Shown in pieces: positions 46,621 to 58,385 of a stretch of DNA of 64,000 bases (its first letter is position 1; each line of letters begins with the position of its first letter). The position numbers and the translations under genes were made by a program. The stretch is from Schistosoma haematobium (taxonomy: Eukaryota > Platyhelminthes > Trematoda > Strigeidida > Schistosomatidae): the NCBI RefSeq assembly GCF_000699445.3, contig NC_067195.1, positions 55,780,465-55,844,464 on the forward strand. Direction: 5' to 3'. The notes below the pieces were generated by a model, which was not told the DNA's origin, did not search any database, and saw only the letters and a list, made by a program, of their open reading frames with translations.

Positions 46621-46799
46621 AGTTGGTTCTGTTTAGAAACTAAATTCCTGACAGCAGTTTTCGATTAAGGTAAAATAGAGACAAAGTTTGTTTGTTCATG
46701 TGATATTTCCAATCTTAGTTGTCTAGTTTGTATCATCAAGCTTATCACTATAAAACAATAATCAATTAATCATGCTCATTATTTTTATTTTGTTTAAAG

Positions 46800-47046
46800 G
46801 CCCACCTATTAAACAAATTGAAATTATCTGTCCATGTCTTAGTTCCAAAACAGTTGAATTGCCATTTACTATACAATCAGAATTATTTAAAAATAGTCAA
46901 ACAATTGAATTTGATGTAATTATTGAAGATAAATGTTTAATTGGTCCGAAAACACATTGTGTAACTTCTGTTGACAATTCTGGAAAACTTTCATCAATTT
47001 ATCAACTGAATTGTATTCCATCTATTATTGGAACTAGTAGTTCAAC
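46800..47046 (+). CDS. CFAP47: CFAP47 3' half, exon 11
   Basis: 82 codons: PPIKQIEIICPCLSSKTVEL, PFTIQSELFKNSQTIEFDVI, then IIEDKCLIGPKTHC and YQLNCIPSIIGTSSS. Corresponds to the PGPPI-I--M-C--L-S---IE-PL-NP- and SP-TTG-S- strands. Phase 1 in, phase 2 out. Confidence 0.85.
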
Positions 47047-47837
47047 GTAAGTTCATCAGTTTATCAGTACTTGAACAATTGTTTTCAAATGTCAACAAAG
47101 TGTTCTAATTATCAATGATCTAAACACTGAACAATTTAAAACACTAAATTTCAGGACAGCTTCTTCTGATAGTTAAGATCATAATACTATAGATTTTTGC
47201 TTACATGCACAAAATATAAGTTCACTAAAACAGCTACTGAATATTCTAACTTTCGATTGCCCGTTCGAAATACTCACTTATTCTTAATCTACCAGTTCAA
47301 ATACTAGAAAGTTAGTTGAATATCTTTCTTAGTTTAGACTTCAAAACCAATTTAACTAATTAGATAAATTAAAAGACTATAATTCATCACAAATAACAAA
47401 TCTCAATATGTGTCGAACCAGGATATTTATGACATAAATCTAAATAACGAGTTTATAAATAATTTACTGTAATAATAAATGTTACTATATATTTTACCAG
47501 TAGTATAAGTCAAATAAACATATAGAATTGGGACAATATGAAAACACCACAAATCAGTTACATATATACACGTTAATTTATACATGTATTGAATTTACAA
47601 AGAATAACTTTCAGGGTTCCATATTCTTCACTGCTCGCTCAACTTTCATACTGATTAAGATCATTCGGTTATTACTCTTCTGTATTAAAATGTGAAAAAT
47701 GTGAATTCTTATGACTATTTGTAAGATGTGTAATTATTCTCAACGTATCAACAATTGATCATTACTAATAAGATACAATTTACAGAAACAAAACAACCGT
47801 TTGTCTCAATGTATTATTCTATTTATTTTTTATCCAG

Positions 47838-47945
47838 TGTCATTTTTTACAATCCAAACTGTGGGGAATTTTGGATTGAATTAATAATAAAAGCCATCAA
47901 ACCAGAAGCTGTCAACGTACCAATTATAGAAGCTGAATTAGGAAG
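47838..47945 (+). CDS. CFAP47: CFAP47 3' half, exon 12
   Basis: 36 codons: TVIFYNPNCGEFWIELIIKA, IKPEAVNVPIIEAELG. Matches the SIIFQP---EEFWY-L-L--E-P----P---CDLG unit. Short exon supported by phase and context. Confidence 0.82.
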
Positions 47946-48599
47946 GTAATCAATTCGAAATAAATAATCATTACTCTATTATTTTTTGCATGTTTACTAT
48001 GTTACATAGCTATTCTAATGATTTATTTACTACATAATTTCGTAAATATCAGTCACCATTCTTATCTTGCAAATGGTTTATAACTTCTTGGATGATATCA
48101 GTTTATAGGTTTTGAATAAAAATAAAACAACTGATAAGTTTTCAATGTTTATAAAACTCAATAAATTTTAGTCGATGTTATGGCCTAGGACAGAGTTCGA
48201 CGGAGAATGCCGGTGGGCCCTTCCATGAGTTGTAACAATCACAATGCTAATCGTATGAAATTCTGACTACTATGTTGTAATAATGTCTCAAGAGTTTAAA
48301 TGAAGTTATCAAGGATACATATTTCGTCAGTCATAATCAGCTCATGGAGTTATACATAACAATAAAACTCACTAAGTATTATACTGAAATTCTAAGTTGA
48401 GGATATGTTTAATATTCACATTCAGATAAAGCATCTTTCACCAGTTCATCTCTATAACCAAACACCATTATCACATAAATATATAAACTCTAAGTTTTTG
48501 GTCTACACCATTTAGTAATATTTGAATGCACGTACCTATTAATGAGAAAAAAACAACAAAGAACGTAATAAAAGTATTTCTATTTAATTTTTTGAGATC

Positions 48600-48745
48600 A
48601 TAGACTGACTAATGTTAAATCAATACTCAAAATATGGAGGCACGGGATAGTTGTTTTGTCCTAGTATGGGACTCATCATCAGTGCGCATCCATAGTCCCA
48701 CATACGGGACTGGAACCCAGGACCTTCAATCTATAATAGAGTAAC
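48600..48745 (-). mobile_element. tRNA-like SINE 3' fragment
   Basis: Minus strand: B-box remnant GGTTCCAGTCCC, ribozyme region with a damaged core (ATGATGA for CTGANGA; AAAA for GAAA), then a diverged tail. Confidence 0.7.
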
Positions 48746-48799
48746 TTCTATCGTTTTATTCTGAAAAATAATTATATAACAATAAAAATGAAATTTCAC

Positions 48800-48950
48800 T
48801 GATTGAAATCATGAGTCAGTTGAAGCCAGACCACCATGGAAAACCTGGAAACACTGGACGGCCGTTTCGTCCTAGTATGGGACTCCTCAGCAGTGCGCAT
48901 CCACGGTCCCATACCCTGTGGGATTCAAACCAAGTCTGTTGTGAGATATC
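48800..48950 (-). mobile_element. tRNA-like SINE with intact hammerhead (left half of inverted pair)
   Basis: Minus-strand copy with tail CCATGGTGGTCTGGCTTCAA and a complete ribozyme at 48851-48896. The tRNA-like part is cut short (only GGTTTGAATCCCAC remains) at the junction with the body shared with 60630-60720. Confidence 0.8.
48851..48896 (-). ncRNA. Hammerhead ribozyme, intact core
   Basis: Minus strand: stem I GCACTG/CAGTGT (last pair G-U), core CTGAGGA, stem II GTCC/GGAC with loop CATACTA, GAA, loopless stem III ACGG/CCGT, cleavage base C. Every conserved core position is present and all stems pair. Predicted self-cleavage is 3' of the C at 48857. Confidence 0.85.
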
Positions 48951-48959
48951 AACTCACTG

Positions 48960-49215
48960 AAGACAATGGCGTACGGTGGCGCAACTTCATGAAGTGGTTG
49001 ACGTTAGACATTAACACCGTTGGCTGCCGGCCAGCTCAGTGGTCTAGTTGGTTAAGCGTCTGGCGCAAGACTGATAGGTCCTGGGTTCGAATGTCACGGG
49101 GTGCGGGATCGTAGATGCGCACTGCTGAGGAGTCCCATACTAGGACGAAACGGCCGTCCAGTACTTCCAGGCTTTCCATGGTGGTCTAGCTTCAATTGAC
49201 TCATGATTTCAACTA
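48960..49215 (+). mobile_element. tRNA-like SINE with intact hammerhead (right half of inverted pair)
   Basis: Body GAAGACAATGGCGTACGG, A box AGCTCAGTGGTCTAGTTGG, B box GGGTTCGAATG, ribozyme and tail CCATGGTGGTCTAGCTTCAA. Faces the minus copy at 48800-48950. Confidence 0.83.
49119..49164 (+). ncRNA. Hammerhead ribozyme, intact core
   Basis: Stem I GCACTG/CAGTAC (one mismatch at the second outer pair), core CTGAGGA, stem II GTCC/GGAC, GAA, stem III ACGG/CCGT with no loop, cleavage base C at 49158. Confidence 0.84.
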
Positions 49216-49373
49216 TTGAAATTTTTAAAATTTCTATAAAACCCCTTTAAGTTGATTGTATAAACCTGTATTGAATTAATGTGTTGTGTCAAAATTAACT
49301 TTACCTACACTGAATTATGACTTATTAAATTTACTCAAAGTATTGTTTGTTTTATTTTATTAAAATTTTATAG

Positions 49374-49776
49374 CTCAAAAATCACCAAAATATTATTAGA
49401 TAATCCAACAGAAGAGCTGTACATTTTAAAACCAAAAATATTTAATTCAGATGTTTTCAAATTACAATTATCAACATCAGCTAAACAACTTGCTTGTTTA
49501 TCACCATCAATAACTACAGAATTAGATGAACAACATCATTCGCACTTACAGATGTCAACATTATGTCAATATTCTGATAATGATATATTAGATATAAATG
49601 AAATGGAAAATAATTCTTCACGTATGTTATTAACAAATCGAAGTACCGGTTTACATACTACAGAAAGAATAATTAAATTAAAACCAAAATCTAAATTATA
49701 TCTTGGATTGAAATTCACTCCATGTGCTATTGGTAAAGAGGAACATGAAGGATCAATTGTGTTTTATTCAGAAAAA
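49374..49776 (+). CDS. CFAP47: CFAP47 3' half, exon 13
   Basis: 134 codons: SSKITKILLDNPTEELYILK, PKIFNSDVFKLQLSTSAKQL, a low-complexity middle (QHHSHLQMSTLCQYSDNDIL), then RIIKLKPKSKLYLGLKFTPC and KEEHEGSIVFYSEK. Fits I-L-NPT-E-L-L----N---F-L and L-P-S---L---F-P--IG--EH---I-FY. Acceptor lies about 160 bp after an SINE tail. Confidence 0.85.
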
Positions 49777-49909
49777 GTATGTTCAATGAAATCACTTTTA
49801 AGTTCGACTTACATTTTTTTCTTCAAAAAAATCTGGTATTCGTTTTAGTTTGTATATTAATCAATCACTGCGTTGTAAACAAGTTCATGTTTATCAAGCA
49901 TTTTGTCAA

Positions 49910-50270
49910 TTCAATTGCAATGTGGCCAAACATCAAATCATAGAGCATATGATGTCAAGTCGCTTAAAGTAGTGGCCATAATGCAACCAGATCAACAGAA
50001 CGTTGTCAGTACTAAAAACCAGATAAAAATAACTTTGGTTGCCATACAGCGATCAACAAAGTGCAAGTACATGGGTACTACAGCAGTTAAGTCATGGAAC
50101 AAATAGTTCAGTGATTACGCTTCAGACTCAGAAGCTGAATGACTCCGATTTGAATCTTATAGATGGCATCAGTTCCCTGAAGATTATAAACATTCTTTGT
50201 TGAAGAGTGGAAACAATAATGGGACTTATGTCTAAGATTTCCTGCCGGCTGTATCCAAGTACTTAACAGA
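49910..50270 (+). mobile_element. Degenerate second-family SINE
   Basis: Contains GCAATGTGGCCA and GTGGCCATAATGCAACCAGA body pieces, a tRNA-like segment (AGAAGCTGAATGACTCCGAT) and a ribozyme remnant near 50195. Heavily mutated. Confidence 0.5.
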
Positions 50271-51806
50271 TCACTATATATACAGAATTCTTAGTATATT
50301 CATCAGTTATAAATTAGGTACATGATTGATAAGGAAATTATTAAACTCAAAGCTAGTTTGAAACCTCCACACTAGCGTTTCCTTATTTTTAGCCGAATGT
50401 TATCAATGAATGTTACTGTATCGAACTGGACATCATTCTATGCTATCTTAAAATGAAAATCCTCTTCATACTGCACTAAAGATCTCGTTAGCTTATTAAA
50501 TATAGCATTGACATTTGTATTTCCGAGATAAATTGCCATTATGAGATTAATAAATCGAAGATTCAGATGAACTCCCACTAAGTTATGATTGAAGTTCTAA
50601 TTTGATCAAGAAAGAACCATAATCTCTTAATAAATCTCTCCATGAATAACTGAAGACTTGATCTATCTATGTTGGAGCTTGCTAGATTAAAGTATTTCTC
50701 TCTCTTTGTGCCTGTTGTTCCGATTTGCTAAATAGGTATCAGGGCATAGATTAAACAAACAGTCCCAATTATCTGACCTTAGATATTACAGGGCCATAAT
50801 AAGTATCTTTTTCTACTTAAAGCAATTGCATGGGATCTGAAGAAGACTGCCACACTAACTAGATATGAAAGCCTAGAACTTTGTAAGATCTTGAATAACT
50901 TTCAATGAAAAACATTTTGCTTCAGAAAGGAAGTATAAACAACGCCGAATTCTAACTGTCCCATTAAATGAAACAGAACTCAAGAAACGGTAGATTAAAA
51001 TCAAGTTCTGATTTGAAACTTAGCCCTACGCCTACGCTTGTAAGACAACGAAAATTTACCTTAGTATCTAGATTCCCAAAAGATGGTATAAGTTAGTTTA
51101 CCAAACCGGTTAGATGAGGTCATGTAGATAGACACAGCTGTTTCCTGTGTTATGAGACTTTGAAATCTTCTGTATAACCTGTAGTTTGGGATGTTGTCTG
51201 AAGAAACCAGTTGTAGTATTTCGTAAGTTCAAACCCTTGTATTACAATAATTTCAGATATAAAAATCTGGGCAAGGAGAAAGGCTGATATGGTGAACTGG
51301 ATTACTGCTAGGGATATTCGGATCATTGTCACTTCTAGACCATCAGTGCCGTCAAAATTAGACTTTTTCTTTGAGAAGGTGACTAGAAGACTGGAATATT
51401 TTTGGTAGTTTGATTAACATAGAAATGTGCTCGTAGGGCCTACCATACAGGAGCTTGAAACCAGTCACATAAAACTTTGTTATGATAGTTTTCGGTGTTT
51501 TAGAGTTGGTTTCATACTTCGTAAACCTTACTACTAGTATCGAGAGATTTCAGCCAGTAAGATAGCAGCAACTCTAAAGGTGTAGTCATTTATAAAATAC
51601 ACCTCATGATCTGACTTTATTTCTAAATTTGCTACGGCTATTATTCCACTGACCTACTCACCATGATAGGACCTCGAAGAAATTATCCCGCAAAAAGAAT
51701 TTTGCTTTAATTCTGATTATAAAAAATAGGTATCTGTCTGATTTTGTTTCTCTGTGGATAATTCTTTGGTCAATTTTTCAATATTCTTTTTCTTTATAAT
51801 ATTTAG
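50270..51806. other. Intron without recognised content
   Basis: Intron before exon 14 of the 3' half; no repeat or gene recognised. Confidence 0.65.
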
Positions 51807-52222
51807 TTAACAGAATGGTGTTTTAATTTGCATGGTAATGGTGTTGCACCACAACCAAGAGATCCTGTCAGTGTATCAGTTATGATTGGTTCAGCCACCA
51901 CATTAATAGTGCCAATTACAAATCCGTTCAAATATGACACTGTATTGGATATAAGTTTATGTGAAACCACTTTATCTGGTCTATTCAAGCATTTGGAAGA
52001 TACACGTAATTCTATACTTAAAAATCAGTCGGACAATAAATCAATCAACTCATCTTCAGTTGATAATCATAACAATAACAATGAAGAGTTCATTGATCAA
52101 CTAATGGAACCAAATGAATGTAATTGTGATGAAAATGATCAACCGTATAGTAAGAGTTTATCAACGAATCCAGGCAATACAAATATTTATTCAGCTTTTC
52201 AACTTTTAATAAAAGAGAAAAA
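51807..52222 (+). CDS. CFAP47: CFAP47 3' half, exon 14
   Basis: 138 codons: LTEWCFNLHGNGVAPQPRDP, VSVSVMIGSATTLIVPITNP, FKYDTVLDISLCETTLSGLF, then a long Asn/Asp/Ser-rich loop (NKSINSSSVDNHNNNNEEFI) and SAFQLLIKEKK. TEW-F-L-G-G--PQP------V--IG---T-I-P--NP---D is one of the best-conserved CFAP47 blocks. Confidence 0.88.
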
Positions 52223-52359
52223 GTGAGAAAGTATTTGATTCTTTTAGTTTATGTATATCACATATGCGATAATTATTAGTCTCAAATAAATCTAAATAAA
52301 TGATGAATTTGTATACTAAAATAATCAATAACTCATTCTATTTAGAATATGAACTGGCC

Positions 52360-52560
52360 CAAGTTAAAGAACCATTCAAAACCCGAGAACCCTAGACATA
52401 TGTTTTATCCTAAAATGAGACTACCCGACAGTGTATGTCTCATACTAGGACAAACGGCTATCTGGCTATCCAATGTTTTCAGTGATTGTCTAACACAGGT
52501 TATTTCTTAATCACAATAACATTCAACAATCTTCATAAGACCCACACTGCTAACTCATCA
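52360..52560 (+). mobile_element. Highly degenerate SINE remnant
   Basis: Plus strand retains GTGTATGTCTCATACTAGGACAAACGG, a ruined hammerhead region, and TTCAGTGATTGTCTAACACA as tail remnant. Confidence 0.45.
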
Positions 52561-52869
52561 TATAGTTGCATTTTTCAATATTAAGGTCAGGTTTAACTAA
52601 TGTGTCATAGAATAAAGTTATATTTACTGCTTTTCATCTATCGTTGGTGACAAGTGTAATATTCAATCAAAGGTTGTCTTCGATGACCATTAAAAAGAGT
52701 GAAGACTTAAATTGTTATATAAAGTCATCACTTGAAAACCGAGTTGACATATACGAATATTCGTTAAAATTAGAACGAATAGTTTGACAATAATTGGCCC
52801 TGAGTATAGAGAAGTCATTATATGTGAAAATTATATTTGAAATAATCTCGGTGATTGAAATTTGAAATA

Positions 52870-52915
52870 ATTCCAACGTTTCGTCCAGTAAACGTGTCTG
52901 GACTTCTTCAGGGTA
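52870..52915 (-). ncRNA. Penelope-type minimal hammerhead
   Basis: Minus strand: core CTGAAGA, stem II GTCCAG/CTGGAC, GAAA, and a very short stem III (AC/GT) before GGAATTATT. Stem I pairs only weakly, as in the minimal hammerheads described in Penelope elements, which are thought to act as dimers. Confidence 0.6.
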
Positions 52916-53402
52916 ATAATAATAATAATAATCAAAATCACCAAAAAATATATAGGGTTTAACAATCAAATCAGATCAAATCTACACTGTGCTAATCCAA
53001 TAATATTTGAATGTTGATTTTTAGTGAATAGGATAACGTGAGTAATTTAAACGCGAAATATGTGGAAAGTTCACTATGTGAAAATAAATGACTGAACGAA
53101 TTGTGTGTACATGTATGTGTAAGATTGAGTTACCAATGAATGATATTCAGTGTTATATGAAGGAAAAATAAAAGTGTAAATTGAAGGTTGAAAAAAATTG
53201 TTTCTGATACATTGAAGTGCAAGGAAAGATGAGAATCATCAAATCAAAATGGTATTGCTAGAAATAATTCACATTAATTTCAGTCAAAATAACGATGCAT
53301 GTAAAATAAACAGGCTGAATAAAGAAAGGGTCCAATTACTCGTCAACGAATATTTGTCAAGTAGTAGATAGTTGAATACCACACTTTCGGTTCAGGCTGT
53401 TC

Positions 53403-53600
53403 TTATTCGCTCATATATATATGCGAATCTCGAACTACATAATGACAGTAAGTTGATCTTTCATAATTTGTGATAGCGGACTTCAACGCTTCAACCGATG
53501 GGAACGCAACGAGAAACAAGGTTGTCAAAAAGACTTCCTCCATTTCTGTTACGTGAGAAACAACAGCGCTTGTACTAGGCACGTTACTCTCCTTCATAAT
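53403..53600 (-). pseudogene. Possible FAR1/SWIM-type transposase-like N-terminal fragment
   Basis: Minus-strand residues FPSVEALKSAITNYERSTYC then HYVVRDSHIYMSE resemble the F-S-E----I--YE--T---YV-RDSR- start of FAR1/MULE-related zinc-finger proteins. Only one block is visible, ending at TAA, so the assignment is weak. Confidence 0.3.
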
Positions 53601-53759
53601 GATGATTAAAATGTACTTCGTCGACAAGTACTGATGTTTTATAACAATCCGACAAAACATAACTAACAAATTAAAAACGAACTTTAAAACTAGCCATTTC
53701 ATTGGACGAAACGGGATGAAAAATATTACAATTTTGGGTTGAAAAAACATTTTAAAAAG

Positions 53760-54022
53760 GGTGGGTGGGAGGGTTTAAAAAAAAATTGCCGTGGGGCTAA
53801 TGAATTTCCGCTTCTGTTATGTCTTACTTTCTGAGTGTTCAAACCTTTCTGAAGTATTTTGGTCCCTTCGAAATTGGTTTTGTGTCCTTTTTCCAACGTA
53901 TGTAACGCTATCACAGACTTATTCTCAAGTTTCTTTAGGTTGACTGAGGATTTGAGAACATTTTTCAAATACTGTTTGTGTTCCTTCAACCTTACATTCA
54001 ATTGTCTGAATGTTTCTTCCAC
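53760..54022 (-). pseudogene. Penelope GIY-YIG endonuclease, C-terminal part
   Basis: Reads EETFRQLNVRLKEHKQYLKN, then KLENKSVIALHTLEKGHKTN and FEGTKILQKGLNTQKVRHN. These are the R--EH, S-I--H----H--F and --T---R blocks of the Penelope GIY-YIG nuclease that nicks target DNA. The N-terminal GIY-YIG motif and the upstream RT are missing; the frame degenerates into low-complexity sequence after about 53800. Confidence 0.75.
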
Positions 54023-54106
54023 ATAAACTGTATGATTGGATTAACACAGCATAGATTTGATTGTTAAAACGTTATGTATTTCTTTGATGATTTTGATTAT
54101 GATTAT

Positions 54107-54155
54107 TACCCTGAAGAAGTCCAGACACGTTTGCTGGACGAAACATTGGAATTAT
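54107..54155 (+). ncRNA. Penelope-type minimal hammerhead
   Basis: Plus-strand copy: CTGAAGA, GTCCAG/CTGGAC, GAAA, then ACATTGGAATT; stem III is further weakened by an A for G change relative to the copy at 52870-52915. Confidence 0.55.
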
Positions 54156-54199
54156 TTTATATTTCAATCACCGAGATTATTTCAAATATAGTTTTCATA

Positions 54200-57100
54200 A
54201 CTTGACATAGTTTTCTATGATAGTACTTAGTGATTAAACTAAACTGTTTATAAAATAAGATTCATTTCGTTTTAAGGGTAATTAAAAATATCTTCGGTGC
54301 AGTTTATCTTAAGTGACAAGTTACTTATTATATTGTGAATGACTTGATGATTAGTTGTATGGAATAAAACATTTAGTTTATGATCTATACACGAGTAATT
54401 AATAGGTTTATTTTGATGGAAGTTTCTTGATGACATCGAATTTGTAATTGAATAAAAAGTGATTAACAAATTACGATTGATGATAAGTGAGTCTAAAGTA
54501 AGACAAGCGGTACGAGATAAACAAATCTGAAAAAGTTTTAGATTTTGTGAATAACTGAATGATCAGATAGTTACACCTTACTTGTAAATGAAATATGTCT
54601 AGAACTGTCATAGTTTGGCTCTGATTATTACATACAGTTGATAAACGCTATAACGAATTAATTTCTACTCAACACTATCTTTCATTAAGAAATATATAAT
54701 GAGGATGTCTTATTGGATACTTACCAGTTTGAAAGACTAAGTACGATACAATTAGATTTCTAATCAAACATTTCGCTAACCAAGGTTTGCAGAAAAATGA
54801 GTATACCTTAAAAACCAGCACAAAATAGTCTTGTATACAATCAAAAGTACATATAAAAGAATACAAACCTGAATATTGTAGGAGCTGTATAGCATCACCT
54901 AATACACTAATTTCATTAATGTCCTTCTAAAATATGAACATTTCCCAAACTCGTTTGATTACAGTTTGACTATATGATATGTCGGAGTAAAAAAAGGCGT
55001 TTGACTGTTGCTGAACATCACTTCCCTTCTTTAATTCTGTTTGATAACTGCTCATAATAATGTTTGTTCTACTTTCGGTGTGATAATTTACTCAACCTAA
55101 GATTGATTTCATTTTTAATGTGATTTTCTTTGTTTCTTTTTTCAATTAACAATCAAGTTTAGAAATCACTACATAAACGAGTGTATTTTCGATTAGGGTT
55201 CTCGTGTTTTGGAGTAAAGAAAGAGTCTTTCGTGTGCTGACTTTGCGTCATAGAAATTGTAGTGGTTCACCGTTTTTTCTTTAAGTAAAAGTAATACGGG
55301 GACATGGATTCAATACCATTCTAATTTTTTTTATATTTTACTTCCATACTGTACTACATTCTGGAAATTTCATGTAAATCTATTATTGTTATCAATGAAA
55401 ACGCTCCCTCTGTTAAACTATCCACTTTCAAGATCTAAATTAATGTTATTTGAACATTAAGAAATGAAACTGAAAGCATGTTACTGTATGTTAGTTAGCT
55501 AAAATATTATACTGCCGCTCCAAAATGAATATATTAGGACAACACATTCAGTTGTCATATCATGATAACTGTATGTTTAATAGATCATTGAGAGAAATAA
55601 AATGTGATTTCAAAAAACAACTTTTTCCCTATGTTGTGTGATCTGGCCAAAATACCTAACAGTCACGTGTTAAATATGATTCTGTTTAGGTGTGTTATCT
55701 GACTTATGCCTGTGAATAACAATCAAACCTTAAAGATTACAGAACACTTTCTGTAAAATTGAGCATCGAGATTGTTAGGACCCGAGTTATAGCCAGTAGA
55801 TTAATTATTGCTTGATATGATGGAAAAAAAAGTCAATTTTCGATTGAATTACTCATTATGAGTTATGTTCAACATTACATCCGTTTTGATTCAACATGAG
55901 GATCATTCAGTGTAGTATTTGATTGTTTTCCCAGTATAATATTTTCTCCTGTATACGATATTCTTGCATTCACTTGACATGAACTATGCTCAGTAAGTGA
56001 TTTGTTATAACTGAGTATGTGATGTAATCCTAATTATTAATCAAAATGGGTATACAATCAATATATAAACCAGTGTATTTTAGACTATATTCGATTCGTC
56101 GTTGTCATAGTGTTTGGGCTAATACATCTTCACTTATACCAGTCTTGTGTTCTTACTTTCGCGTCGTGGGAATTGCCGAGGTCCCTCATTCCGAGTATAA
56201 GTGATCAGCGTTTTTTCCGGCACAACAATCAGCGACGACCAAATATAACAGAGATCCCTCACAAACTATGGGTAAACTATCATTTCTACCAGTTTAAACA
56301 GATAAAACTCGATATCTCATCAAGTTTAGGTGAATGTAAACATGTATTAATTTGAATTTCATTTAACAATGCGATGCAATTTGCTTTACAAAAGTTAGTA
56401 TTATCTTGAAACTGTTCCCTTTATAACTCTGTGATATAATAACCTATTCGTTGACTGTTTTTAAGTATTTTTAATAAAATACTAGCTTTCTTATATTACT
56501 TTTGATTGTTTTCATGCATCTGACTTACAATGGCTACTAAATCTCATAATTATCATTAGCTTAAGCGTAACTGTAAACTTTACCATTTTACAAACATTTT
56601 TTGCGTAGGACAACTAAATTTGCAGAAGACAGTCAGAAAATTCTACTAAGTCGATACATGAAATGATTGCAATGTGTAGTTCACGTAGATAATTTCGGTA
56701 ATGTTATTCATATGCCCAGTCATAGTGCACCATGCTTCGATAGTTGAAGACATGTATTCAACTACACTAAATATTAGAGACTATCTTGTATTCCACTCAT
56801 CGGTTGATGTATATTGTCTGTTAATAAACTCTTGTTCTGGTTTATATCTGATTCTCTGTTGAAAGATCGGATTTGAATGATTGTGTTATCACATGGCCAA
56901 GTATCACGAACAATTACGTTTATTCGTCCTAACATTCAAATTCTCTAAATTTGATGGTTGAATAGTAAAACTGTAGCATAATTATATAACTCGTAAACTT
57001 AACTGTTCTAAAATAAGTTGACATTTAAAACTGCTAAAAGGACGCTGAGTTAGAGAAAAACTTATTTCAGTAATTTCTCTAAAAGTGGAATTATCAAAGT

Positions 57101-57764
57101 TCAATATACTTAAATTCATTAGTTTCAGGAAAATGATCACTACTGTTTTGTTTATTCAAAAAGGAAAACAGATTGTTTCAAAGCTATCAGGTTTAAAACA
57201 AATCACTTGATAATTTCGCGTTAAAAGTGATTTCTATGTATTCAAACTAGTGATATATACACAGTGATAATGATAGTTTGGTTGGATTAATAAAAAATTG
57301 AAATGAATCAATTAACAAAAACTAATTATGTGGTGTATGTTACTTATGTCAACGGACAAGTAGTATGTAACACTAATCAGAATGGAATCCCTGGTAGTTG
57401 AAGGTTGAGAAGATCTAACTGAAGAGAACAAGAATATAAACAGAGAGTAATTGTAATAAAAACAGGAGTGAAGAAATGATTAAGTTTGTAAGAGACAATT
57501 GATGAAAGATGTGCAAATGAAGTACGTAATGTATGGTTTTCATATTTTACCAAAGCACTCTGTAATCCTGCATTCAACAGTAAATTGTTATTCCGCACCT
57601 GAGTGTTCAATCGCTATAATTATACCCCAGAATAATTAATGAATCAGTGAATTAGTAAGAATTACTATTACGGAGATATAAAACCTTAACATACTATATA
57701 TGAATAAGATGTTAACTGTTTTAAATCCATTAGTGTTCCATTATCCTCTCTCTTTCTCTAATAG
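54200..57764. other. Intron without recognised content
   Basis: Rest of the 5.5-kb intron between exons 14 and 15 of the 3' half. AT-rich; no repeat family or coding segment recognised. Confidence 0.65.
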
Positions 57765-57948
57765 AAATATACGTCTGTCAAGTAAAACAGTTTTTGATAT
57801 ACCTATATCATTCGCTCCGCTGGAAATGAGAGAACATGAAGCACTTTGCACAGTTATTATGCATAAGTCAAATTCTGGTAAATGTAAATCAAGTAAATCA
57901 ATAAAGTCATCATCATCTTCTTCTGTACGTTGGCTAATTCCAATTAAA
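57765..57948 (+). CDS. CFAP47: CFAP47 3' half, exon 15
   Basis: 61 codons: NIRLSSKTVFDIPISFAPLE, MREHEALCTVIMHKSNSGKC, then KSSKSIKSSSSSSVRWLIPI. Matches I-LPPKG-IDISL-F-P--M--H---V-I and the -W-YPI-G strand that follows. It comes after a 5.5-kb intron containing a Penelope fragment. Confidence 0.85.
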
Positions 57949-58224
57949 GTAAGTTATAATGAATGTACACAATTTCTATAATTTTAATAAGCAGAACTAT
58001 TTGTGTTTTATAATTGTAACAATAAGGAATATATTCAAAAATATGACAATTAAATTTGAGAAAGACTGAATAAAATTGTTGATAATAAAATTAAGAGAGA
58101 ATCAAGTATTTTAGCATACAATACATTAATTATCAATAAGCTACTTTAGTAATCTGGATAAACGCATAATAATCACGTAATGCTTGATTTACAAAAAACA
58201 TCTTGAATATTTTGTTTGTTATTT

Positions 58225-58385
58225 AAGTTATTATTCGAACCTCGCGGGGGGAGGGCGGGACCGTGGATGCGCACTGCTGAGGAGTCCCACACTAGGACGA
58301 AACGGCCGTTCAGTGCTTCTAAGTGGTGATCTAGCTTCAACTGACTGATGATTTCAAATATTGAAATTTCTAGAATCTCCACAAA
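58225..58385 (+). mobile_element. tRNA-like SINE 3' half with hammerhead
   Basis: Starts inside the tRNA-like part (TCGAACCTCGCGGG), then ribozyme and tail GTGATCTAGCTTCAACTGAC. The 5' body and A box are missing. Confidence 0.8.
58271..58316 (+). ncRNA. Hammerhead ribozyme, intact core, GUU cleavage site
   Basis: Stem I GCACTG/CAGTGC fully paired, core CTGAGGA, stem II GTCC/GGAC, GAA, stem III ACGG/CCGT. The cleavage-site base is T (58310) instead of C, which hammerheads tolerate. Confidence 0.82.

Larger units (their letters stand above)
52855..54190 (-). mobile_element. Penelope-like element fragment bounded by inverted hammerhead repeats
   Basis: A minus-strand GIY-YIG endonuclease segment (53760-54022) sits between two copies of a roughly 80-bp repeat, one on each strand (52855-52925 minus, 54100-54190 plus). 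Each carries the CTGAAGA...GAAA hammerhead core found in Penelope terminal repeats. The reverse transcriptase is absent. Confidence 0.7.
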
